Positions 8,243 through 15,500 of a stretch of 38,066 nucleotides of DNA are shown here, piece after piece; positions within the stretch are counted from its first letter, which is position 1, and each line of letters starts with the position of its first letter. Location: assembly GCF_000282475.1 (NCBI RefSeq), contig NZ_AKJF01000153.1, forward strand, positions 1 through 38,066. Reading direction: 5' to 3'. This DNA comes from Pseudomonas sp. GM78 (GTDB lineage: Bacteria; Pseudomonadota; Gammaproteobacteria; Pseudomonadales; Pseudomonadaceae). A model generated the notes under the pieces. It had not been told where the DNA came from, made no database searches, and worked only from the letters and a program-made list of their open reading frames with translations. Made by a program: the position numbers and the translations under genes.

Positions 8243-9912
8243 TACCAGCTCCTGAACTTGGCGGGCGGGTTGTAGAGGCCACCGGACCACTCCACCAGAT
8301 CAGCCACGCTTTTGGCGGCGAGCAATTCGCGGGTGGCGTCGGTGCGGCGGATGCCGAGGTCTTCGGGCAAGGCGATCAAGCCTTCGCGGCGCATGCGCGC
8401 GGTGTCTTTCGGGTTGTGGCGCAGGCCGATGGCGGTCACGCCAGCGACGGCGGCGATCATTGCCTGGCGTTCTTCCAGGGTCCGGGCCTTGTACAGATAG
8501 GCGATGCCTTCTTCGGTCAGCAGGTGGGTGACGTCGTCGCCGTAGATCATGATCGGCGCCAGTGGCATGCCGCTTTTCTTCGCCACGTCCACCGCGTCGA
8601 GGGTCTCGACGAAGGTCGGCTTGCCACCTTCCTGGAACGTCTCGACCATTTGCACCACCAGTTTCTTGCCGCGTTCGAGCATCGGCTCGGCCGCGTCGGC
8701 GTGGCGCATGTCGAGCCAGGCCGGCGTACCGTGGCGGCGACCGCGCGGGTCGTGGCCCATGTTCGGCGCCCCACCGAACCCGGCCAGGCGACCGCGGGTC
8801 ACGGTGGAGGAATGGCCATCGCCGTCGACTTGCAGGGTGGCACCGATGAACAGGTCCACCGCGTATTGCCCAGCCAGTTGGCTGAACATCCGGTTGGAGC
8901 GCAGGGAGCCGTCTCGCCCGGTGAAGAACACATCGGGCCGGGCGGCGATGTAGTTTTCCATGCCCAGTTCGGTGCCGAAGCAATGCACGCTTTCGACCCA
9001 GCCGCTTTCAATCGCCGGGATCAGGGTCGGATGGGGATTGAGTGTCCAGTTGCGGCAGATCTTGCCCTTGAGGCCAAGGGATTCGCCGTAGGTCGGCAGG
9101 ATCAGCTCGATGGCGGCCGTGTTGAAGCCGATGCCGTGGTTGAGCGACTGCACGTTGTGTTTTTCGTAGATCCCGCGAATCGCCATCATCGCCATCAGCA
9201 CATGCACCGGCTTGATGTGCCGGGGGTCACGGGTGAACAGCGGCTCGATGTAGAAAGGCTTGTCGGCCACCACCACGAAGTCGACCCAGGAAGCCGGGAT
9301 ATCCACACGCGGCAGGTCGCTGACATCGTCCACCAATTGGTTGACCTGGACGATGACGATGCCGTCGCTGAAGGCGGCCGGTTCGATCAGCGCCGGCGTG
9401 TCTTCGGTGCTGGGGCCGGTGTAGATGTTGCCGGCGCGGTCGGCCATGAAGCCGGCGCTGAGCACCACGTTGGGAATCAGGTCGACCACCAGTCGCGCAT
9501 AAAGCTCGATGTAGGTGTGGATGGCGCCGATTTCCAGCAGGCCGTCTTCGAGCAGTTGGCTGATGCGCAGGCTCTGGGTGCCCGCGAATGAGAAGTCGAG
9601 CTTGCGCGCAATGCCGCGCTCGAACAGGTCCAGGTGCTCGGAACGGCCGACGCTGGGCATGATCATGTGCAGGTCATGCAGCTTGCCGGGATCAACCTTG
9701 GCCAGCGAGCGGGAAAGAAAATCCGCCTGCTTCTGGTTGTTGCCTTCCAGCACCACTCGATCGCCCGGCAGAATCAACGCCTCCAGCGCCGCCACGATCT
9801 TGTCGGTGGGCAGCACCACACCGTCAGCCAGGTCTCGCACTTGCGCAAGGCGCCGCTGCTTTTCGCTGCGCCGCCGCGTCCATCGCGAGTCGGGGGATAT
9901 TGTTGTTGTCAT
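8242..9912 (-). CDS. mdcA: Malonate decarboxylase alpha subunit (acetyl-S-ACP:malonate ACP transferase)
   Basis: This 556-residue CoA-transferase-fold enzyme swaps acetyl for malonyl on the MdcC thiol, closing the catalytic cycle and releasing acetate. The sequence shows the family stretches [60 protein letters not shown] and [20 protein letters not shown] in order. I chose ATG 9912, with GGAG five bases upstream. A frame extending to 9972 adds 20 residues that do not look like the family. It is the first gene of the nine-gene operon. The upstream region holds a candidate MdcR site and a REP pair. Confidence 0.93.
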   Translation of the reverse strand: MTTTISPDSRWTRRRSEKQRRLAQVRDLADGVVLPTDKIVAALEALILPGDRVVLEGNNQKQADFLSRSLAKVDPGKLHDLHMIMPSVGRSEHLDLFERGIARKLDFSFAGTQSLRISQLLEDGLLEIGAIHTYIELYARLVVDLIPNVVLSAGFMADRAGNIYTGPSTEDTPALIEPAAFSDGIVIVQVNQLVDDVSDLPRVDIPASWVDFVVVADKPFYIEPLFTRDPRHIKPVHVLMAMMAIRGIYEKHNVQSLNHGIGFNTAAIELILPTYGESLGLKGKICRNWTLNPHPTLIPAIESGWVESVHCFGTELGMENYIAARPDVFFTGRDGSLRSNRMFSQLAGQYAVDLFIGATLQVDGDGHSSTVTRGRLAGFGGAPNMGHDPRGRRHGTPAWLDMRHADAAEPMLERGKKLVVQMVETFQEGGKPTFVETLDAVDVAKKSGMPLAPIMIYGDDVTHLLTEEGIAYLYKARTLEERQAMIAAVAGVTAIGLRHNPKDTARMRREGLIALPEDLGIRRTDATRELLAAKSVADLVEWSGGLYNPPAKFRSW

Positions 9913-9988
9913 GACCACTCCACGGGTTCGCTGTCGTGGGGTCACAGTAGGAGTGTTGGGTGGGGGCATCAATCAAGCAGAGCGGTGG

Positions 9989-10008
9989 ATTGTTACGGTC
10001 AAGTTAAT
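9989..10008. promoter_or_regulatory. Candidate LysR-type (MdcR) binding site upstream of mdcA
   Basis: The AT-rich interrupted dyad ATTGTTACGGTCAAGTTAAT contains TTA-N9-TAA, which satisfies the T-N11-A rule for LysR boxes. It lies about 77 bases upstream of the mdcA ATG, in the only non-repetitive part of the 243-base gap. No MdcR footprint was available to compare, so the assignment rests on pattern and position. Confidence 0.4.
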
Positions 10009-10019
10009 GGTTGCCTTCA

Positions 10020-10125
10020 CTGACCCCATCGCGGGCAAGCCCGCTCCCACAAGGTTCGCGTCGTACACAAAATTTGTGACCGACACGGTCACTGTGGGAG
10101 CGGGCTTGCCCGCGATGGCGTCAGT
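10020..10125. repeat. REP pair between the HEPN gene and mdcA
   Basis: Inverted REP copies of the GCGGGCAAGCCCGC subtype lie at about 10025-10051 and 10092-10119. They stand between the end of the HEPN gene and the mdcA promoter region, both on the minus strand, so the pair separates two transcription units. Confidence 0.88.
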
Positions 10126-10155
10126 AAAGTCTCCAAAGTCTTGAGCCATGGAACA

Positions 10156-10581
10156 TCACAGCTCAGTCATCTGCTCCTGCACTCGAATCAAAAGCTGCGA
10201 AGTACTTTCCAGCAACTGCACCAGCAACGCCTCATCTTCATCCATATAGCCTTCGTACTCCGCCAGATTTCGCCGCTCATGGCACAAAGCGAAAAGACGG
10301 ACCTGAAGCTTGTTCGCATCGACGGTATGAACCAGACACTGGAAAACCAGGTAGCGCTTGTCGGAGCGATAGCCACTCAACCGCAGGGCAGTCAGCGCAA
10401 TGGCGTGAGCAGCGTTGTAAGCCAGATCGAATCGACTTGCGAAGGAAAGAGAAGTGGTTTGTGCGTCCTTCAGTCGAGCGGTGGCCGAATGCATCAAGCC
10501 TTCGCATTCCTTGCGTTCCGGCGGCTCGACCTTCAACCCACCGCTACGTACCAGATTCTCCAGACTCTCGTTGCTGCCCAT
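10156..10581 (-). CDS. HEPN-like protein paired with a nucleotidyltransferase (putative toxin component)
   Basis: The 141-residue all-helical protein resembles HEPN-domain proteins, many of which are RNases in toxin-antitoxin pairs. The conserved region includes SFASRFDLAYNAAHAIALTAL and CHERRNLAEYEG. The expected catalytic RX4-6H is not seen. The corresponding stretch reads R104-NLAE-Y109, with Tyr where His would be. I prefer ATG 10581, with GGAG seven bases upstream, over a GTG at 10605. It overlaps the end of the upstream nucleotidyltransferase gene by 38 bases, so the two are one operon. GC content looks lower than in the neighbours, suggesting acquired DNA. It could be an inactive or regulatory HEPN. 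The family call is moderately sure and activity is unknown. Confidence 0.65.
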   Translation of the reverse strand: MGSNESLENLVRSGGLKVEPPERKECEGLMHSATARLKDAQTTSLSFASRFDLAYNAAHAIALTALRLSGYRSDKRYLVFQCLVHTVDANKLQVRLFALCHERRNLAEYEGYMDEDEALLVQLLESTSQLLIRVQEQMTEL

Positions 10582-11185
10582 CCTTGGACTCCATTGGGCT
10601 CTCACCCATCAGATTGATCTTGTCCTGTTGCGCTACCCGCACGACGAAGCTGTTTTCAGCCTTTATTTTTGCGGCCCAGTCTTCGGGGGTGTAGAGCGTC
10701 GGGTTGATGGTGCGGCCCAATTGCTCTTCCAGGGGCAAGAGCCGTTCCATCACTTCACTGTAGTGCAGCCCTTTACCAATCAGCATGAGATCAATGTCAC
10801 TGGATGCGTTGGCCTGATCCTTGGCGATCGACCCATAGACAAATGCCCAATCGAGCTGATCGGCGAAGGGCTGCAAGGCGTCGCGCAAAGGCTGTGCGAT
10901 ACCGAAGGTTTTGCGCGTGATACCCATAAGCTCTGTATAGATCGGGCAATCGGGATTGGCTTGATAGTGAGTCTGGTTGCCCTGTCGGGACATCGTCAGT
11001 ACCCCCGCCCGTTGCAAGCGATCCAGTTCGCGCATGAGGCTGCCTTTGCCCACTTGAGCCCAGCGCGCGATCTCGTTGGCGTAAAAGCTTCGGTCGGGTT
11101 TGCCGAACAACAGGCCCAGCACTTTTTGCTGAGTGGTCGTGAACAAGGCTTCGCTGAGAGAGAGGTTTTGCACAGTGAGAACCAA
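10544..11185 (-). CDS. Winged-helix / MNT-type nucleotidyltransferase (putative antitoxin and autoregulator)
   Basis: This protein of up to 213 residues has two parts. Residues about 10-75 form a winged helix (TTTQQKVLGLLFGKPDRSFY, then SLMRELDRLQRAGVLTM). Residues about 95-195 are a minimal nucleotidyltransferase with VYGSIAK and SSDIDLMLIG, giving an exact GSX10DXD (Gly118-Ser119, Asp130, Asp132). In MntA-HepT systems such enzymes AMPylate and neutralise the HEPN toxin. The start is uncertain: TTG 11185 is the longest and GTG 11173 (VQNLSLSEALF) is possible, both without a strong ribosome site. Two TCCC-N5-GGGA inverted repeats lie just upstream, suggesting autoregulation through the winged helix. 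Confidence 0.78.
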   Translation of the reverse strand: MVLTVQNLSLSEALFTTTQQKVLGLLFGKPDRSFYANEIARWAQVGKGSLMRELDRLQRAGVLTMSRQGNQTHYQANPDCPIYTELMGITRKTFGIAQPLRDALQPFADQLDWAFVYGSIAKDQANASSDIDLMLIGKGLHYSEVMERLLPLEEQLGRTINPTLYTPEDWAAKIKAENSFVVRVAQQDKINLMGESPMESKDGQQRESGESGT

Positions 11186-11189
11186 AGAG

Positions 11190-11223
11190 TCCCAAATTGG
11201 GAACGATAGGTCCCTTTTTGGGA
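11190..11223. promoter_or_regulatory. Tandem 13-bp inverted-repeat operator upstream of the wHTH-MNT gene
   Basis: Two dyads of the form TCCC-N5-GGGA occur: TCCCAAATTGGGA at 11190-11202, a perfect odd palindrome, and TCCCTTTTTGGGA at 11211-11223. Their centres are 21 bases apart, two helical turns, so two dimers could bind on the same face. They lie immediately 5' of the start codon. The protein encoded there has a winged helix, so autorepression is the natural reading (inference). Confidence 0.6.
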
Positions 11224-11366
11224 ATCTTCAACCTTTGGACATCTTCGCCAGACGATGGGGTTTTGTGTTTAAACATTTGTCCGCAGAAACGGTGGAAGGC
11301 TACAACTCCTGACACCGCTGCCTACAGCAATGCCGGAACCCGCTGACTGGTGCGCTTTTGTGCTGA

Positions 11367-11430
11367 TCGTTATCGTTTGGGTGTCGCTGCAAATTCAGCG
11401 ACCGGGCCTGGAATCCCGAGGTGATAACGA
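11367..11430 (+). ncRNA. Structured leader, distal three-way junction
   Basis: On the plus strand an eight-pair closing stem (TCGTTATC 11367-11374 with GATAACGA 11423-11430) encloses two hairpins: GTCGCTG/CAGCGAC (11383-11389 with 11396-11402, six-base loop) and CGGG/CCCG (11403-11406 with 11415-11418). The two inner hairpins are directly adjacent, giving a compact three-way junction. No protein frame is apparent here. It lies 193 bases upstream of the DUF6124-type start and is probably part of that mRNA's 5' region. Bases 11224-11366 before it show no gene or clear motif. Confidence 0.5.
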
Positions 11431-11445
11431 GGCAAAAACGCCTTT

Positions 11446-11489
11446 CATAACGTATGCTTGCGCACCTTAATTGGGTGCACTCCGTTATG
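11446..11489 (+). ncRNA. Structured leader, linking stem-loop with alternative pairing
   Basis: CATAACG at 11446-11452 pairs with CGTTATG at 11483-11489. Inside it GCACC (11462-11466) pairs with GGTGC (11474-11478) around a TTAATT loop. The outer stem shares its last two bases with the following 17-pair stem, and its ATAACG/CGTTAT words can also pair with those of the distal junction, so alternative folds are possible. Confidence 0.45.
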
Positions 11490-11566
11490 GCGGCTGTGCG
11501 CGGGAGACCTTTGCGTCTGCCGGGATTTGTCCGTTTGCCCGGGTTCCAGCCCGCGTACAGCTGCCA
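11488..11566 (+). ncRNA. Structured leader, proximal three-way junction with 17-pair stem
   Basis: Bases 11488-11504 (TGGCGGCTGTGCGCGGG) pair with 11550-11566 along all 17 positions, two of them G-U. The stem encloses two hairpins: AGAC/GTCT (11505-11508 with 11515-11518, loop CTTTGC) and CCGGG/CCCGG (11520-11524 with 11538-11542). The structure ends 56 bases before the DUF6124-type ATG, so it should be in its leader. It is not a tRNA: the arm lengths and invariant bases do not fit. It also differs in sequence from the REP pairs around it. Confidence 0.6.
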
Positions 11567-11622
11567 CCCCTTCGCCTGGTAACCGAATGGAGCAGCTGAA
11601 ACTCATTAAGCGGAGATTCAGT

Positions 11623-11991
11623 ATGTTCAAAGTAACTCCCAATCCCCCAGAAACCGATCCCGAGTCCCAAGCTTCCTTCGAAGACGAGAAACTCAAAGAA
11701 GCCGCCGACCGCGCCCTCTCTCATTACTTCCCGTCACCTCACGAAAAACCCGCCAAGCGCCGAAAATTCCAGCTCTTCACCGTCTCTCCGGGCATCGGCA
11801 CCGAAGCGCTTCTGGCCAATGCCTCCGAAGACCTGCTGTCCATCAGCGCCATTGCGGCCGATCTGGCGGACGATGTGGAAGGCTCACGTCGCTCTGTAGC
11901 CTTGGCGCTCAGCCGCATGGCAGATGGTGTGCATTTGTTGGTGGAGCGGGCGTTGGATCATCATGAGGCGTTGGCTCAGGCCAAGGTTTAG
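11623..11991 (+). CDS. Small DUF6124-type protein of unknown function
   Basis: This 122-residue soluble protein opens MFKVTPNPPETDPES and has an acidic N-terminus, a helical EDEKLKEAADRALSHYF segment, a short basic linker KPAKRRKF, and an Ala-rich helical C-terminal half (LLANASEDLLSISAIAADL onward). No signal peptide or membrane segment is seen. The opening and the helical layout match a Pseudomonas-restricted small protein family that I recognise as DUF6124. No function is known to me. ATG 11623 has GGAG seven bases upstream. A longer frame from 11458 runs through the structured leader and is rejected. The gene stands alone between the divergent HEPN/MNT pair and convergent chpC. Confidence 0.75.
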   Translation: MFKVTPNPPETDPESQASFEDEKLKEAADRALSHYFPSPHEKPAKRRKFQLFTVSPGIGTEALLANASEDLLSISAIAADLADDVEGSRRSVALALSRMADGVHLLVERALDHHEALAQAKV

Positions 11992-12021
11992 CCGTCAGGT
12001 TTTCGGTGGATTGTAGGCCGT

Positions 12022-12111
12022 CTTCGCGGGCAAGCCTCGCTCCTACAGTTTTATGTCGTATACGAAACCGGGTACGACATAAAACTGTAGGAGCGAGGCT
12101 TGCCCGCGAAG
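12022..12111. repeat. REP pair with perfect 39-base arms after the DUF6124-type gene
   Basis: Bases 12022-12060 and 12073-12111 are perfect inverted complements, separated by 12 bases. The outer part is a REP of the GCGGGCAAGCC subtype (GAGGCTTGCCCGCGAAG). The inner TTTTATGTCGTA extends the symmetry well beyond the REP core. It lies in the convergent gap between the DUF6124-type gene and chpC and would form a very strong hairpin for both transcripts. Confidence 0.9.
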
Positions 12112-12118
12112 GGGCCCT

Positions 12119-12586
12119 TCAGACGAGCCCGGCACTCACCAACATCTCCTCCAGCGCCAACAAATCCGGCACCTTGGCCACCTGGTCCGCCACCTGCACC
12201 GCCGCTTTCTCCAGCGAGCACAACGGCACATCCACATAGCTCAACTGACTGTCGAGCTTGTACGAACGCGGAATCCCCTGGACCAGTATCGCGATGAACT
12301 TCAGCCCGGGCCGACCACCGAGGGCATTGAGAATGACGATTCGCGCGCGTTCGCCGATGACGATTTTCTGCCCGCAGGCCGACTCGAAGCTGAGCAACGG
12401 TATCTGCCGGTCGCGCCACGCTACCCGTCCCAGGTACCAGGGCGGTGAATCCAGGTCGAAGGCCGCGGGTTGGTAGTCGATCAGCTCCGCCACCGCGACG
12501 TTGGGCAGGATCAGGTTGCGGTCGGCCAGGGGCAGCAGCAGGCCGGTGAGGTGGCTGTCGCGCGGCTCGTGGCGACGCTCATGCAT
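12119..12586 (-). CDS. chpC: CheW-like adaptor ChpC of the type IV pilus chemosensory system
   Basis: The 155-residue product is a CheW-domain adaptor spanning about residues 13-150 (GLLLPLADRNLILPNVAVAELI, then YLGRVAWRDRQIPLLSFE). In P. aeruginosa ChpC is an accessory CheW homologue of the Pil-Chp system that may link further receptors to ChpA. The ATG at 12586 overlaps the chpA stop by eight bases. It is the last gene of the operon here and ends in a REP pair. In P. aeruginosa chpB (a CheB methylesterase) lies between chpA and chpC. Here the two genes abut and no chpB is present. Confidence 0.88.
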   Translation of the reverse strand: MHERRHEPRDSHLTGLLLPLADRNLILPNVAVAELIDYQPAAFDLDSPPWYLGRVAWRDRQIPLLSFESACGQKIVIGERARIVILNALGGRPGLKFIAILVQGIPRSYKLDSQLSYVDVPLCSLEKAAVQVADQVAKVPDLLALEEMLVSAGLV

Positions 12587-15500
12587 GGGTCTTGCTCCAC
12601 AGGGCGATGCTTTCGAGCAATACCGATTCCTGGTACGGCTTGCCTAGGTAGTCGTTGACGCCGATGGCCATGGCCCGATCGCGGTGTTTCTGACCGGTGC
12701 GAGAGGTGATCATGATGATCGGCAGGTGCCGCAGACGCTCATCCTTGCGCACCTGGGTCGCGACTTCGAAGCCATCCATGCGCGGCATTTCGATGTCCAG
12801 CAGCATCAGGTCCGGTTTGTGCTCTTCGAGCAGCAGCATGGCATCGACACCGTCCTTGGCGGTCAGCACGTTCATGCCGTGGCGTTCGAGCAAGCGGCTG
12901 GTGACCTTGCGCACGGTGACCGAGTCGTCGACCACCATCACCAGCAAGGGCCGCTGCGGCTCGACCTCTACTTCGTGGCTCACGGGACGCTGCGGCGCCC
13001 GGGCCTGCATGGCGCGAACCGGCGCCAGCAGATCCAAAATCAGCACCACCCGGCCGTCCCCCAGAATCGTCGCCCCGGACACCCCTTGCACCGCCGCAAA
13101 CTGCGGGCCGAGGCTCTTGACCACGATCTCGCGCGTGCCCGCCATGGCATCGACCTGCACCGCAATGTGACGCTCGTTGCATTGCACCAGCAATACCGGC
13201 AGCGGCAGGCCCTGACCCAGCAGCCGTGGACGTGGGCTGGTTTTCAGCAGCTCACCCAGGTAACACAATTCATAGCGCTGCCCGGCGTATTCATAAGTCG
13301 GCGGATCAAGACGAAAATGCCCCTCGAGCTCGTTGGGCAACACGCGGACAATGCCATCGATGGTGTTCAGCGGAATGGCGTATTGGTCTTCCCCGCATTG
13401 CACCATCAGCGCCCGGTTGACCGACACGGTGAACGGCAGGCGGATGCGAAAGTGCACACCCTGCCCTGGCACGGAGTCGATGCTCATGGTGCCGCCCAGT
13501 TGCCGCACTTCTTCGTGCACCACGTCCATGCCGACACCGCGCCCGGAGATCTGGGTGATTTTCTCGGCCGTGGAAAACCCCGGTTGCAGGATGAATTGCA
13601 GCACGTCGTGGTCGCTGATGACGCTGTGCGGGTCGAGCAGGCCGCGCTTGATCGCCTTGCGCCGCACCGCCTCCAGTGGCACGCCGGCACCGTCGTCGCG
13701 AATATCGAAAATGATGTCGCCGCCTTCGCGCAACAGATCCAGGGTGATCCGCCCTTGCGCCGGCTTGCCCGCCGCCACCCGCACCGGGGCGGCTTCCAGG
13801 CCGTGGTCGACGGCATTGCGCAGCATGTGCTCCAAAGGCGCCGCCATGCGCTCGAGCACATTGCGATCCATTTCGCCTTCGGCGTTGCCGACGATGAACT
13901 CGACGTCCTTGCCCAGCTCACTGGCGACCTGGCGGACGATGCGCTTCAAGCGCGGCAACATCCGCTCGAACGGCACCATGCGCGTACGCATCAGGCCTTC
14001 CTGCAATTCGGTGTTGATGCGGCCCTGCTGTTGCAACAGGTTTTCCGCGTCCAGGGTGCGCCGGTCGAGGGTTTCCTTGAGGTCAAGCAAGTCGGAGGCG
14101 GATTCGAACAGGGCCCGCGACAGTTGTTGCAATTGCGAGTGGCGGTCCATTTCCAGCGGGTCGAACTCTTCGTAACCCAGGCGCTCGGCGTCGACTTGCT
14201 GGCGGCTGAGGATCCTGCCCTGGGTTTCGGTGTCGAGCCGGCGCAACTGGTCGCGCATGCGCTCGATGGTGGTTTCCATCTCGTTGAGCGCTACCTGCGC
14301 ATCGTTGACCTGCTGCTCGATGCGACCGCGAAAGATCGAAGTTTCAGCGGCCAGGTTGACCAGGTCGTCGAGCAATTCCGCCGAGACCTTGACCATGTCC
14401 GCCCCGGCATCGGGTTGCAGCAGCGGCGTCTCGGCTTTCGCCGCAACGGGCACGGTGAGCGGCACCAGTGAATCAGGCTGCACCGGGTGACTGAAGTTCT
14501 GGATGGCGTCGATCAGCCGGTCGGCCGGCGGCAACGGCTCACCGGCGCGCGCCGCGTCGAGCATCTGGGCCAGCCGGTCATGGCTGCGCTGCAACAGTTC
14601 GAACAACGCCGCCGTGGGTTGCAGCGCGCCGGTGGATAAACCCTCGTAGAGAAATTCCAGCTCATGGGCCAGATCGCCAATCGGCGCGATTTCCACCATG
14701 CGCGCACCGCCCTTGAGGGTGTGCAGGTCGCGCAGCAGGGTTTCCATTTCCTGACGGCTCGACGGCTCGGCCTGCCAGCGCAGCAGCGCCGCGCCGGAGC
14801 TTTCGATGATGTCGAAACCTTCTTCAAGGAAGATGTCCAGCAACTCGCCGTCATGGTGGGCCGCGTCGTTGCTGGTCGCTGCTTCGATCACCTCGGCGTT
14901 GCTCGCGTGGCCTTGCCTGAACGCGCGAATCGCTTCGATCAGCTCCCCGGGGTCGCCCAGGGCTTGCTGGTCTTGCAGCTGCTCAAACAACTGCGCCAGA
15001 CGGTCATGGCTCTGTTGCAGCAACTGCACCAGCACTTCGCTGTGGCTGTAACGGCGGTCCGCCAGGCCCTCATAGAGGCTTTCCAGTTCCTGGGCCAGGT
15101 CGCCGACCGGCTCGACCTCGGCCATCCGCGCGCCACCCTTGAGGGTGTGCAAGTCGCGCTGTAACGAGGACAGCGGCGCGGGGTTAAGCGGTTCACTGAC
15201 CCAGCGTTGCAAGGAATGGTTAGCGCTGTCGAGGATGTCCACCGCTTCCTCAAGGAAGATCGAGACGATTTCGTCCTCCGGTTCACGATCCCTTGTGGGA
15301 GCGAGCCTGCTCGCGATGGATTCATAGGCGCCGCGTTTATCCTGCGATAACGTGTCATCGTTATCGTCCATCGCGAGCAGGCTCGCTCCTACAGGGGGGA
15401 GCGTGCGCTCGAGTTCGGCGGTTGCGTCGCCCAGCTCGCGGATGCTCAAGGTGCGGCTGCCGTCGCTGCGGATCAGGCCCATGGCCGAAGGGTCCAGGCT

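Noticed and set aside
8233-9591. A 452-residue open frame on the plus strand opposite mdcA
   Set aside because: It is a complement of the mdcA coding sequence with the same shadow composition.
11488-11566. tRNA-like fold (GGTTCCAG-like loop, stem and arms)
   Set aside because: The closing stem is 17 pairs, the anticodon arm and CCA end are missing, and the T-loop signature is not met.
11458-11622. N-terminal extension of the DUF6124-type protein
   Set aside because: The extension would be translated from the structured leader, and a good ribosome site precedes ATG 11623 where the family starts.
12684-14471. A 595-residue open frame on the plus strand opposite chpA
   Set aside because: It is the antisense shadow of the CheW/HATPase-coding part of chpA in high-GC DNA. 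It has no ribosome site and no family resemblance.
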